From: Isoetes taiwanensis
Taxonomy: Eukaryota > Streptophyta > Lycopodiopsida > Isoetales > Isoetaceae
Direction: 5' to 3'
Length of the DNA stretch: 64,000 bases
Assembly: GCA_021234155.1 (NCBI GenBank)
Contig: JAJEKV010000002.1
Location: 20,797,726 to 20,861,725 of the forward strand
The position numbers and the translations under genes are program-made. Shown piece after piece: positions 21,893-34,042 of this stretch; within the stretch, counting starts at the first letter, position 1, and the number at the start of each line of letters is the position of its first letter. Below the pieces are notes generated by a model, which saw only the letters and a list, made by a program, of their open reading frames with translations, was not told the DNA's origin and ran no database searches.

Positions 21893-24846
21893 ATGGATCG
21901 ATGTCTTAAAGCACCAGTTGAAGAAGAAACTATGGAAGAAGGATTGGACTCTCATGCAAGCACGCCGAGGTCGGACATCGGGTTGATTTCAATCCTCTGT
22001 TGATGAAGTTTGGAAAGCTTTCTTGTTACAAGCGAGCAAAAAGAAAATCGAAAAAGGAGAGGGTTTGTAGGGGTGGATACGTGACAAAGCCAATTAGAAG
22101 AAAGGTGAATGCTTACGTAAATCTCATAATGAATGAGGTATCTAATTTGACTCAAAAGCGACAAAGTATATTTGCAAGAAGATTATTGCAGGACAAAAGA
22201 TTGCAATTCCTATTTGAGCAGTCATTGGAAGGCCTCAAGAGGCTATCGTGAAAACAGTCGGTAAAGAATTTAAAGGATGGCCTCAAGACATCAAAAATGC
22301 AAATAGCAATGACGGACTTTGCCAAAGCATTCTGTACTATCTATGGTGGTTGGAGAGGAAGGAGGGAGAATTACGAGAAGACTTCACTAGCGACTAAGTT
22401 GCTGAAAATACATCCTAGAAATATGAAACTAGCGGTGGAGAGAAGGAAAAGAATGTCACTAGGTGGAACAAATCGTGGGCATTAGCGGTGAAATCCAAGA
22501 ACAAATACGATAGATCGGGCTATGAAGGATATGGTTGCTTTCGGTTTTGGTTAGATAACTTCGAGGAGGTTTCACCAAAAATTAGAGATGTCATGAAGAA
22601 GAGGACACAACCAATTCAATATATTGACATTACGACGTGCGGTGTAATTTAGCTGTAATTGCATCTTGTTTTCAGAATAAAGATGTTTTTTATTCCGTAA
22701 CTGCTTGATGTAAAGTTTGTAGATTTCTTTACTTTTTGGCGAGAATAAAGATGTCTTTTATTTTGTAACTTGATGTAAAATTTGTATGATTTCTTTACTT
22801 TTTTGAATGTAATGTAGATCAGTCACGCCCTAGTTGTTCTACATGGAAATGTCAAATTATTTCATGGCAAGCGTACATGTATATTTGTTTACATGTATAT
22901 TACGGATGTATATTTGTTTACATGTATATTCGGATGTATTGTAGATGTAAGAATTAACTAAGAAGAAATTAGTGTGGAGATGTATTAATTGTCAAAAATT
23001 ATGTGACTTCATAGTAAATGAAATAAAATTCATGTCAGAATGTACATGTATGTGTGGGAGTTTAGGGTCTTGAATATGTAAAAGATTTGTATGTAATGTA
23101 ATGTAATGTAATGTAATGTAATGAGGTGACTAATTTTATTTCAACTTTGTAATTTTCTGAGGCTTAGGCAATTTGAATACTTAAAACCTTCTTGCATTAG
23201 AAAGCTAAAGGAAAGAAACACATGTTGTTGCGTGAAACATGAGCAATCAGATCTGTACAAGCAGGCATTTAATTTGATGAGGTCAAGACTCCATGAAAAT
23301 TGTTCGTGCAATTGTGGTGTGTCATCCCAGAAACTCATCTTTGGAATATGTCAAGCCAAGAACAAGACATTTGATAATGTTAGCACGTTTTGGAGGGCTA
23401 TGGTATATGATGAGCAAGCGAGTAACGAAAGTGGCATAAGCTACAATGTATCAAATCGATTGTGGAAATTGTGGGAAACAATTAATTGAGTTGTGTCCAA
23501 GAGAATACAAGGAGCGAGATTGATCAAGCGCTTGATTGGCAAGTCTATGGTTACGTTAATGAGCCCTCGAAGAAAGAAACTTCCGCGAAGACTAAAGCTA
23601 ATTGACAGAAAAAGCGACTCGATAATATGTTGGATAACATGTTTGATCATATGTCGAAGTTTGTATATCATAACTTTGTGGCACATTGGCGAGCAAACAA
23701 TTCAAGGAATCCATGAAGAGTCTTCATTGATGATACCGTATTATCGGGTTGTTGATTTCTCGGAGAATTATACTTTGAAGCCATTCGAGATTCAAGCACA
23801 ACATTGGTACAATGAACAAATCGACATATTGGTCCACATCCACGATGTTCAAGGTACGAGGGTAAAATGAGGAAATGTGTGCACTTCTTTATTTCGGATG
23901 ACAAAACACATGATACTCACTTTGTACAAAAAGCATTCAAGATGCACCTCAATTGGCTGAAAAGAAAATGGTCTTTGGCCATATGAAATACCACTTAGTT
24001 TGGTGCGATGGGTGTGCAACCCAATTCAAGTCAAGAAGAGCTTTCTATCATGTAACTAGGTATCATCAAGAGCATAAGATCGAGAATGCTGCTTGGAATT
24101 TCTTTGGCTCGGGACATGGGAAGGGCACACATGGCCGGAGAAGGAGCCATAGCCAAACTATGGCTCGAAAGGGCAAAAAAAAAAAGGATGGGAAAGTGAT
24201 AAAAATGCGAACCGCATGTGAGGTTCTTGAAGAGAATATTTCGGATGTGGAAAGGGTATTTTGGAAGGTGTCCGACATTGACCCGTTCCCAAAGATTTGA
24301 TGTGCTCCCGGTGAAAGGGGTGCAATCTCTTCATTGCGTATCATCCATAGATCCAAATGATCCAACAAAGTTAATGTGTAGATCTCTTTCATGTTTTGTA
24401 AGGCATGCATCAATTTTGATTGGCTGCTTGTGAGAATCTTGATCATTGTGGCGGTGGGAGTTGAGAAAACTAGAGCCTACAAGCAGGGGACAATGTTGAA
24501 GAAGATGGGGAGTGCAGGAGAGGACTTGTGGGCAAATGGCGTGAACAATGTGGATGAGGCGGTGCAGGTTGGAGATTATTTTGCATCATTCACATCCCTA
24601 GACAATTATGAAAGGGTCCCTTTATTATCTCATCCAAATTACCTGAGAAGTGAAACATGCCCTCGAAGAAGACACCAAGGATGACTATGGAAATGAATTT
24701 TATTGTGGTAATGAAGTTATAGCTGGTAACTACTTTGAATTGATTCCCAGTTTGCCATCAAAAGTACAGGCTTATTCAAGGAAAAAAGTTCTTGTCCATC
24801 CCGAGTCAAGGTGGGGTGAGATTTCCATTGGAGCCAGTCAAACATA
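21893..24846 (+). pseudogene. decayed DDE-type transposase of the 11.5-kb element
   Basis: Coding text runs in shifting + frames. Early blocks are DIKNANSNDGLCQSIL and KNKYDRSGYEGYGCFRFWLDNFEE, then a probable intron at about 22650-23200. Next come HNFVAHWRANNSRNP, VVDFSENYTLKPFEIQAQHW, FISDDKTHDTHFVQKAFKMH, VWCDGCATQFKSRRAF (Asp at about 24007) and WNFFGSGHGKGTH (about 24094-24132), and finally GNEVIAGNYFEL. The series DFSEN / SDDKTHD / W-D-G-C-x2-Q-F-K / FFGSGHGKG is that of a transposase-like family I recall from ferns, bryophytes and invertebrates. D residues of the first and third blocks are plausible catalytic positions. Frameshifts and stops make it inactive. Confidence 0.75.
23092..23124. 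repeat. (TAATG)n microsatellite
   Basis: Seven tandem TAATG-type pentamers in the presumed transposase intron. Confidence 0.9.
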
Positions 24847-25973
24847 AGATTAAAAGGTACATATTATGCATATGGCCCGACTAACTATTGGCATGAAATG
24901 TTCTTTGGGAAATTTGCAGAGATTGTAGAATCTCGTAATCGTTAACTTTGTTGTTGAAGTAACTTTTCTATGCACTAAGGCATGGACTTGCAAACTGAAT
25001 GTATGTCGAGAATGTGAACCCGGATTAAAACACAAACATTAATATATTGTTTATATAGTTCCAAGAGGCTGTTATACTTAGTGTAAGTTGTAAAAACACT
25101 GTAGCGTAAAGTCTCAAGATTCAAGATTCAAGACTCAAGATTCATCGGAAGGTCTGCAGTGTGAGATCAAGCAATGGTCCTGTTCAGAAAATTGTGAGAA
25201 GAGTGTCGGGGCCATTTGTTTGGAAGTTGGTGAAGTCTAACAGAAGCAAGACATGTGCTTTCATACATTGCCATTTATGATAGAGATTGGTAAAGTATGG
25301 TTTGAGGCTATTGAATCTCCAAACCTCAGCCCTTTTCAAAGACACTTTGTTGATTGCTTTTGCATGCACAACTTCTTGTTTAATTTGAATGAGAATACTC
25401 TCTAGTTACGCCGCTTTTAGATAATTGGGATTCCTCATCCCCCTTGTCCTTTGCTACTTCCATAGCTCGATCCATGCTTCCAACATTGTTAAGTCTCCTC
25501 TCATTGCATCCGGTAGAACATCATAAGCAATTGTTAGATTAGGAACAAAAGCATGTTTAAGAATAGGAGTACCTCCGAACTTCGTTTTGCCTCTCCCGTT
25601 TGATTTTGTTCAATTGGTTTCCCTGTTTCGGCATTGATCTCCTCAAGAATCGGGTCGCCGGGTGAGTTTGCATTTGAATTGGGGATATGGATTGTGATCT
25701 AGTCGTTCGATCTTCTCCCGCCATCGGAATCAACCCAAATCACCATGGGTAAAAAGGAATTTTTATCCGTGTCTATTCCCTTCTCCCACGTTTTTTTACG
25801 ATATGGCTCGCATTACCATGCCAATGATTTGTTGCTTAACCAATGATTTGTTCAACATCCTTTTCTCAAAATCTTTCCCCCTTTGTCCTCTTTTTTCCAC
25901 CCAATTGGCCAATGGTTGTTCTTTGGCATATATCCCACAAGCCTAGCTCAAATGAAAGGGCTATACTCAATGA
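24847..25973. other. no gene recognised (inside the 11.5-kb element)
   Basis: Only short ORFs without domains. It lies downstream of the transposase and may include its 3' UTR. Confidence 0.4.
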
Positions 25974-26282
25974 GGAATATTCCTTTCAATGTAATAAGGA
26001 ATATTCCTTGTAACTATGGGTGCACTTAAACAAACTAAAGAATATTCCTTTGAAGGTAATAAGGAATATTCTTGATAATAGAGCACTAAGGAATATTCCT
26101 TTCAATGCAAAAGGAATATTCCTTTCAAAGGTAATAGGAATATTCCTTGTAACTATGGGTGCACTTAAACAAACTAAAGAATATTCCTTTGAAGGTAATA
26201 AGGAATATTCGATAACTAGGCTAAGGAATATTCCTTTCAATGCAATAAGGAATATTCCTTTCAAGGTAATAAGGAATATTCC
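25974..26282. repeat. array of twelve GGAATATTCC-type palindromes
   Basis: Twelve copies of (A)AGGAATATTCCTT or a one-base variant occur in about 310 bp. A longer unit including GTAACTATGGGTGCACTTAAAC is repeated at about 26010 and 26150. Each unit is a self-complementary 10- to 14-mer, suggesting dense protein-binding sites or a cruciform-prone region. Confidence 0.9.
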
Positions 26283-26361
26283 TTGTTATCTCTATATTGT
26301 TGACTCACGCTTTACCAAACACAATATGCATAGGTACACAATATGCCTTAACATAATCCAT

Positions 26362-26549
26362 TCATTTGGCATTTGTTGATTTGGCAATTGTTGATTTGGT
26401 AACATGTGGAACATTGAATGCATGTAGGATATTTGAGCCCATTACTAAAAAAAGGTCATTTGGCATTTGTTGATTTGGCAATTGTTGATTTGGTAACATG
26501 TGGAACATTGAATGCATGTAGGATATTTGAGCCCATTACTAAAAAAAAG
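26362..26549. repeat. 94-bp tandem duplication
   Basis: Units 26362-26455 and 26456-26549 are essentially identical, beginning TCATTTGGCATTTGTTGATT. Confidence 0.9.
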
Positions 26550-27033
26550 GGTGGACTAGGATTACATCTTGGGACAAGATGACACGATGGCACAGCGAAG
26601 ATTACAAGCCGGTGAGCCATAACTTTCAACATCTAATCTCTATCCACACTTATCAATGAAGCAACAAAACCCTATTTATATATGCGCACGATTTTTGTGA
26701 TATATGCATGTGGGATATTGCTAACTTTGTGTTAGGGTTGTGCTAACTGCATACCAAGCAATTGGTCTCATAATATGGTTCAACCTATACATTTTACATT
26801 TGCAAAAATATTGAGATGGGTGGATCGGCTCCCAGGTGTGAAATCGTATGCATGGATACATCCCTTTCCTCTTACGCCTAATTCCCAAAACAAAATCGTA
26901 TGCATGCAAACATCCTTTTTTATTCCCAAAATTCTGCCCTGCAGACTTCATTCCGATCCATTCCGTCCCCATCGTCTATTCCGCCATCTCCTTCACTCCT
27001 TCCCCATTCCGGCCCATCTCCTTCACTTCCGCC

Positions 27034-27366
27034 ATGGCCAAGTTCAAGACCACACTCGGGGAACACTATCCCCCATTGTGCATTGTGCTCCTCCCCCCCG
27101 GCCACGGTCCTCCTCTTCCTCAGGAGAATTGTGTCTTCCTGAGAGGCCACCCGGTCTATAGATCAGTTGCCGCCCGTTGGGTGATCGAGTGGGTGCATGA
27201 GGCTTACCTCGATGAGGGGCGACTCCTCGAAATGAAGATGTATGCCATGGAGGACGACCTTCATATAGAGTTTGAAGATGGCCCGAAGATCAAGCCTTGT
27301 TTTTGTAATCCCGGTTTCAATTTTTTGGTAATAGTCCTTGTGACTATTCTTTGTGAAGCTTTTTAA
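27034..27366 (+). CDS. small ORF of unknown function inside the element
   Basis: The ATG at 27034 (MAKFKTTLGEHYPPLCIVLL) opens a 110-codon frame that is GC-rich against AT-rich surroundings. It has a Pro-rich N-terminus, then VAARWVIEWVHEAYLDEGRL and an acidic MEDDLHIEFEDGPKI. The last ~17 codons look like intron or UTR, so the true end may be a splice site near 27308. A TATATATG-like box lies at about 26670. It could be the first exon of a captured or accessory gene; no family recognised. Confidence 0.4.
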   Translation: MAKFKTTLGEHYPPLCIVLLPPGHGPPLPQENCVFLRGHPVYRSVAARWVIEWVHEAYLDEGRLLEMKMYAMEDDLHIEFEDGPKIKPCFCNPGFNFLVIVLVTILCEAF

Positions 27367-27829
27367 TTAAATCTGAGAACTTGTTTTGCAATAGTCCTTG
27401 TGACTCCATTTTTTTTTGTAAAGCTTTTTTCATTAATGATGAGAACTCCTCTCTCTACATTTGTTGTGACTATTTTTTTGCTTTAATTTGTTCTCACGAG
27501 GTTTTCCATCTTGTTCTTTTAGTTAACTGAACTATTTCTATCCTTTTCTGTATAGATATAAGAAACATGTTTGGTAAAGTACAATTACTGAAATAGTATA
27601 CCAAAACAAACATTAAAGCCAACAAGGAATTTCAAGGTGCAGAATTTATGATGCGCACACTAACAAAATATGGTAAACGTGACCAATAGGAAAATATGTT
27701 CGGAGTATTTTTCTTTAAATGCATCTTGAAGCATCGATGCATCGCGCAAAAATTTACGGATGTTGGTCCGAAACCTCTTGAACAATACCACCATCGCGTG
27801 AAATGAATACTAAACTGTTAGGGTGTGTA

Positions 27830-28433
27830 TACCACACCAAACCATGCACCATACCATGCCCCACACTATCATATTCACCAGAACGAGCACATCCCACCAC
27901 ACACCACACCATTCACCACACACCCCACCACACATCACACCATTCACCACACACCATACACCATAGACCATACACCAACTATCATATTCACGAGCGGCAC
28001 ATCCCACCACACATCACACCATTCACCACACACCCCACCACACACCCCACCATTCACCACACACCATACACCATACACCAACTATCATATTCACCAGAAC
28101 GAGCACATCCCACCACACACCACACCATTCACCACACTCCCCACCACACACCACACCATTCACTACACACCATACACCATACACCAAATGGTGGGGTGGA
28201 GTGTGGTGGAGTGTGGTGGTGTGTGTGGTGGTGGTGGGTGTGGTTGTGGGGGGGTGGTGGTGGTGGTGTGTGGTGGTATGATATGGTGTGGTGGAGTGTG
28301 GTGGTGGGGTGTGGTGGTGGTGGTGTGGTGTTGTGGTGGTGGTGGTGTGGTGTGGTGTTGTGGATTGTGGTGTGATGTGGTGTGGTGGGTGTGTGGTGGT
28401 GGTGGTGAAGTGTGGTGGAGGGTGTGGTGTGGT
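27830..28433. repeat. CA-rich/GT-rich minisatellite foldback
   Basis: 27830-28187 is almost pure A/C/T made of CACCACACACC and CATTCACCACACACC motifs, with a ~105-bp higher-order unit beginning CAACTATCATATTCACCAGA (about 27865, 27978, 28081). At 28188 it flips to G/T sequence (GTGGTGTGTGG) until 28433. The two halves are imperfect inverted repeats centred on ACCAAATGGT. The long His/Pro/Thr and Val/Trp/Cys ORFs here are by-products. Confidence 0.9.
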
Positions 28434-29894
28434 ACAAGGTCACAAAATATATCAGTCGAAACAATCAAGACTGTTTTGATTGACCAAAAAGGGTACAAGG
28501 CTTCTTTAAATGAGAAATCTTTTTTCTTCAAAAAAAAAAAAACTTACATAGTCATAAAGTATACTATCAGTAGTATACTATTCAGCATAGTGTCATTTAC
28601 ACATTCCTTATGATAGGAAATGTGAACACAAATGTGAACAAAAGATATATATAAGCTTTTGTTACATAGTTCATCTTGCAAAATCGGATACTCGGACTCA
28701 TGATCATTTCGAAATTAGAGGGCGGGTCGTCGTTCTTTCGGATTGGCATCACAATGCATGACCAAAGCATCTATTAGAAATTGTCGTCGTGGACAGTATG
28801 TATTCATGAGAGAACCATTTAGATGTAATCTGTGACATCCATAAATAAGGTTAGAAATATGTAAAGGAACATGAGATGCGGTACACATACAAGGGAAGGC
28901 ATACAACTTACTTCCATATCTCTACGAGGAGACAAGAGCTTCAACATATTTGTGCATAAATCCCATCACATACAACCCACATGATGTTAAATCGGGCATT
29001 TGTGGCACCTCTACTTCTTTGAATCCGATTAACATTATTTCTCTTCATGAAATTGACGCCTCTAGATACTTGGCCGTCGATGTGGTTAACATTTGTGTGT
29101 GCGACCTACATATCCATTTAAATTTAGCAGACCAATTAGCGAAGAAAAGCAAAGCAACAACTTAAAAGTATTACATACCCTTTGATTGCTTTCGTTCGTT
29201 AAATGATAACTTGTAAGAGGATTCAAGGCGTGAATTCACAGTGCGGGTGGGATCTTGGAATCGGATGGTGCGGCGTAAAACAGCCCGGCACAAAATGGTC
29301 ATTCTCAAGGATAGGTGCAAGGATATGATGGCATTTAGCTACCACAATCCCCTTCATCCCACGATTTCACTATTTTAATGACATTCGGTGATCCTTCAAT
29401 TTGATTCACCCTTTCTTTTCTTTGCTGGTAGCTTCTCTAAACCTTATATAGTTGCAAGCGGGATAAAAAAGATTTTGCTCTTCCACTTTCGAAGGCAATG
29501 TCTCATATAAGCACACGGATTAGATTAAGATTAACATTAGAGACAAGGAATAGCAACAAATACATTTCGGTTACAACCGGGTTATTACACGCCATAAAGA
29601 TCCACTAAGCGACTACTCATTTTAGAGTTAGTTGCACATAAAATTGCTATGTCGATGCAACCACTTTCATTTCAGCGTGGACGGTTCTTGAATGGCGTGA
29701 ATTCCATAAGTTTATCCTTGTCATCATTTCTCTTGTCGGATCCAAGATGTTAGTGTCATATTAACAATTGATCCATGACAATAAAGCATAAATTGATACC
29801 TTCAATCTCTGTTTCCGGTGGTTTAGACACGCAAAACGAGTAAAATATAATAAGCTCTTGAAGTATAAGTAAGTCAATGTAAGCTAGCAATTAC
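28434..29894. other. weakly coding-like DNA inside the 11.5-kb element
   Basis: Minus-strand islands such as IVVAKCHHILAPILENDHFV (about 29260-29350) look like exons of a minus-strand gene, but splice sites could not be linked. The + ORF at 28950-29165 has no known domain. Confidence 0.35.
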
Positions 29895-30041
29895 CGTTTT
29901 TTGTCCCCGGATGTCCACCTCTGGTTTGCACTCTTTTTCCATTTGTTTTGGCATCGGCTTTGACCATAAATTTAGTCGTTGCCTTGGCTGCAATCTCAAG
30001 GCTTCTTCAACATCATCTAGCTCCTTTGAATCGTCGCAAGT
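29895..30041 (-). CDS. probable internal exon of the element's minus-strand gene
   Basis: 49 open codons (TCDDSKELDDVEEALRLQPR, then LNLWSKPMPKQMEKECKP) flanked by an AG acceptor at 30042-30043 and a GTAATT donor at 29893-29894. It is strongly protein-like and lies on the same strand as 31758-32558, about 1.7 kb downstream of it. Confidence 0.5.
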
Positions 30042-31757
30042 CTACGAAGACAAGAAAGTGCTTCATTCTAATGTTTTGAAAGCAAGACAAAAAAGAAACA
30101 CGTACACCGCCAAAGAACAAGCCTTTTCCTCAACTTGAACTTCAACAAAGACTTCAGGACTGTTTTTCAATGTCGTCACCAACATCTTGAGTAATTTTAT
30201 CGTAAACACGCCAACGTAAGTTTCAAAATACAAAAAAAAAAAAATTAGAAACCACGAAAAGGAGAGAGAATTACTTTTACGGGCTTTCGACTAGTTGCTC
30301 CAATAATAGCGGCTCGGCTTCAGCAGGTGGGATCTCTTTTTTGGAAAACAACCCTGGCTGCAAAATATTGAACATTAGTGAACTCTAACTACAACAGATG
30401 CAATCTTAATGTAATCGAGAATGTAATCACCCTACCTTCCACACCCCCTGTCTCCAAATCCGCCTTTGATTGCTTATGAGTTGTTGCAATTCTCAAAGGT
30501 GATGTAGATGTGGATGGACTTCCAACATCGATAGCAATGAAACATCTTTTTGTGCCAGTTCAGCAATTGGGATGTCGAGAATGGTAAATGCAACCCCTTC
30601 CCAATAACATTCTTCTTTTCACCTACAACATGAGATTTTGCTATATTGAGAACTTAAGCATAGTGCACCGAAACATGAATTGTTTAGTTTACTCGCAGAT
30701 TTTACTTCTTCCTTTCTTGATACTACCCATATGCGCATTGATACAATTGGGTGTCAATAAGAAATGTAAACACTTGATTCAGAATCAAGGGGAGACGTAG
30801 AGTAGATAGAAGCAAAATCTGAAGAAAAAACAATCAGATGCAAATCAAAACAGAACAAATGTTAATTACATGCAAGTAGGTTTTTACTATAGGCAAACTT
30901 TCTGCTGATAATGTAACGACAAAATAGAAGTACATTAGTGTACATAGCTATCACAATGTAAAGGAAAACCAAATACTAGATTCAAATGCATTTCAGAACA
31001 AAATATTTTATCAATACACCCTATCAAATACATCATTCAGCATTGAATGTAAAGGAAAGTCAAATACCAAATTCATATGCATTTCTGATCACATGTAAAT
31101 GCAAAGTACAGTCAATGCAATACACCCTGTTAATACACACTGTAAAGGAATTCCAGAAAAGCACTTCATGGCACATGTAAATGTAAAGTACAGAAGCAAA
31201 TACATTTCCTCTTCTGGTAAAAGACAAAACCACGCCAAATCAAATGTTAATACGATTATGTACATGATGGAAACTAACTACATCTAAGTACACTCAAACT
31301 AATTATGTAATCAAAATAGAAATAGATGTACCTTGGAAGGATTCCTAAGCGATTGTCGCAGGTCCTCGGACCATGAACAATCATGTACACATGTATTAAA
31401 TCGTTGAAACCCCTCAATACAAGACAAAATAGACAATATGTATGACCACAAAGTGGAGATATTACCATGGTCGAGTCAAGGCAATCATTTACTGCCGCAA
31501 GTATTGCTTATATGTGAGAATGAAGCTCCGGTCTTGCTTTGGCGAAGTATGGGAGCCGGGCTGCAGCCTATCGGTCTGATCTTTCCAAATGCTTAGTCAT
31601 CTCCTTTATTCTATTCTCACGGTTGGAATTAACTTCCAAATCCTTGCTGATTTTTTTCAATGGCGACTTCTAATTCTTGCAAATCAGCCTTTAAACAATC
31701 AATGGGAATCATTAGAGCATCTAAGTCGAAAAGCAATATAACTTGATTTCTCCTCCT
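30042..31757. other. intron-like AT-rich stretch with degenerate repeats
   Basis: ATGTAAATG(T/C)AAAGTACAG and AAATGCATTTC words recur at 30960-31200. No ORF is supported. Confidence 0.4.
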
Positions 31758-32558
31758 CTAAATGGGATGCCAAAGCCATTTGCACATCAGTTGGCTTCCC
31801 GCTTGCTTTTTAAACCTGCCATAATCTTTGAAGCGCTCACATATTTTTGCATCTTTACTCCTCACAAGTCTTGTCAAGAAGCTCTTATCACTCTCATGCT
31901 TCAACAGTTCAATTTCCATTGTTTTCCTTTTCTCTTTTAAAAGTCGTATTTCATCAAGCATGGAGGCGAATCTAATGCTCTTGTTTCCCTCCATCTTTTC
32001 ATCATTTCCAACTGCTGCCCCAATTCTACGAGGCATACATTTAATAGCTTTAACATTGGAAGACTTTCTTTGTAGCTAATTGCAGTCGAATTGATTCTTT
32101 TGAGAGCCTTTTGAATGAAGACTTGCACTTGCTTTCACCTCATCCCAATCAATGCTTACTCCTTTGTAATGAAGTGCATATGCTCGGGCAAAATACAATG
32201 GAATGTGATGATTTGCAATGTCCTTCCTACAAAAAACGTGCTCGCCTACGGAAAAAAAATCTGCCATCCAATCAGGCTTAATCCTGCACTCTTGATAACC
32301 CCTAACAGCAGGGGCTTCAGAACCCCAAACATCCTGCACTATTTGCACTAGCCCTGGAAACATGCTATCAAAATTGTTGCTCCTAAGCTGCCTGATGCTT
32401 ACCTTGTCAAACTCGGGCGGCAAGACCTCCCGATCTGAAGAAGACCCACTCTTGAGTTTTCGGGCGGCAGTTCTAGTGGGAGACCTTGGCATGGGCTTTA
32501 CAGGTTTGTTGCGAGGAGATTTCCTTGGAGATGTCTTTGTTCCAAGCTGCTTCGTCAT
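31758..32558 (-). pseudogene. basic/coiled-coil protein, second gene of the 11.5-kb element
   Basis: ATG at 32558. Residues 1-40 are Lys/Arg/Pro/Ser-rich (SPRKSPRNKPVKPMPRSPTR), DNA-binding or NLS-like. A globular part about 50-150 (DKVSIRQLRSNNFDSMFPGL, RIKPDWMADFFSVGEHVFCR, YFARAYALHYKGVSIDWDEV) is followed by one in-frame stop at 32076-32078. The same frame then stays open to 31758 with a coiled coil (MLDEIRLLKEKRKTMEIELL). The single stop would be a Gln codon before a C-to-T change. Lying next to the right TIR and reading inward, it is likely an accessory protein. I do not recognise the family. Confidence 0.6.
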
Positions 32559-32863
32559 GATCTCTTCCCTGGTGCTTCAGCTCTCTGAAAATGCAAGCTT
32601 TTGGCTATGGAGGTCCTGATCTTGGCTATGGAGGTTCGAATATGGATGTCAAGCTTTCGGCTATGGAGGTTCGAGTGGGAGGAAGGTTGAACAGAGCGCG
32701 GGAGGAGAGTTCAAAATTATTTGCCCTATTAATGATTCATTCCAAGAATAATAATTTCTGGGGGGGAGGGATTTCCTTACATTTTGAATTTGTAAATGTA
32801 AAATACGGGCACTTTTTTTGCCCACCCTTTCATGCTTCTACCCAGGAGGTTTAAACCCTTTTA

Positions 32864-33774
32864 CCATTACAATGATCAAACATCTTTAACTAAGACGCAC
32901 ACCTTGTTAAAACATCATCGTATGTTATAGAGTCCACATAGTAAAGCTAACAAGTTTTCCACACACCATGTTGATATAAGCTACAAATTTCCATAAAAGT
33001 CCTATGCAAAGTAACCAAACGTGCTTTAGGCTAGTTTTTTTTTCTTTGAGAGAATGAGATATTTTTTCCACTAGTTATAGAACGAAAAGTATATATCGAG
33101 CAAGTACATGATCCAAGAAGGAATCAAGATACCAAGCCCAATAGAAGTTACAATAACAAAGGAGATAAGACTATGTTTAACAACCATTAATAAGAAAATT
33201 GAGAAGTTATCCCTAAAGTTTTCTTATGTATGAAGCTTCGGGCAAAATAGATGCTCTTCATATCGTATTAACTTTGTCATACATACTAGATTTTGTAGAT
33301 CAGTATAACTTGAGTCTTGAATACATTTTGATCTTATGTTCTCATCCTTATTAGCCTGCAATGGTCTAAAACACTTCAAAAAAAAAAAAAAACAAGCAAC
33401 GATTTCTCAAAGGCCGATGTCACTGTAGCAATGGAAACCAAGTCGGAAAACACAAACTTCAATTCGATTCTAAAATTGAGCATCCAACATCACACAATTT
33501 CCCTCTAGCTGCCGATGAACTGAGTGCTCCTTCAATGCTGCATCGAATCTTATCTGCTCCTGGATCATATCAGTTTGGCAAGTTACATCAAAGATTCTAC
33601 GAATAACTTTCATTAATGGCACTTTTTATATTCAGCCGACCAAATATTTTTGTACTATGGTGGTCTACAAAGACCAATTTTCAACCGACCAATTGCAAAG
33701 TATTTTCAATTCCTATGTGCTATAGCCAGATCAATCTGTGCATGTGCAGATTGACCTAAGATAATAAATCTATG
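32864..33774. other. intergenic; nothing recognised
   Basis: AT-rich, without plausible ORFs, RNA genes or repeats. Confidence 0.5.
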
Positions 33775-34042
33775 AATTTAAGAAAATAACATAACAAGTA
33801 TTGCTTGTTTGCACAAGCACCTACCTGTAACTAAATTCAAATGATGGAAGTCGTCACAATGATAAATAAGTGCAGACCGTGTTCTCTTTACCTGTTTCAA
33901 TTTAAGAAAATAACATAACAGCTAATGCTTGTTTGTACAAGCACCTACCTGTAACTAAATTCAAATGATAGAAGTAGTCATAATCATAAATAAGTGCAGA
34001 CCATGTTTCCTTTACCTCTTTCAATTTAAGAAAATAACATAT
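33775..34042. repeat. 124-bp tandem repeat, two copies plus a partial third
   Basis: Units start with AATTTAAGAAAATAACATA at 33775, 33899 and 34023 and share GCACCTACCTGTAACTAAAT. A separate (AACAACT)n run sits at 34060-34090. Confidence 0.9.

Larger units (their letters stand above)
21374..32863. mobile_element. 11.5-kb TIR DNA transposon (body 21378-32859) with TTTA target duplication
   Basis: Left end AGGGTTTAAACCTCC (21378) and right end GGAGGTTTAAACCCT (to 32859) are inverted. A second inverted block GGTAGAAGCATGAAAGGGTG lies at about 21438-21457 and, reversed, at about 32825-32844. In the left TIR a ~45-bp insertion containing the hairpin GGGTTATG/CATAACCC separates the two blocks. TTTA flanks both ends (21374-21377, 32860-32863). 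Inside are a decayed DDE transposase gene at the left reading inward and a basic/coiled-coil gene at the right reading inward, which is the layout of an autonomous element, plus several repeat arrays. The superfamily is not certain. Confidence 0.8.

Noticed and set aside
25974-26282. CRISPR-like array
   Set aside because: Units are short palindromes with irregular, repeated spacers in a plant nuclear context and no cas genes.
28129-28531. Long His/Pro/Thr-rich and Val/Trp/Cys-rich ORFs on both strands
   Set aside because: They are translations of the CACCAC/GTGGTG minisatellite; absence of stops follows from the repeat, not from coding.
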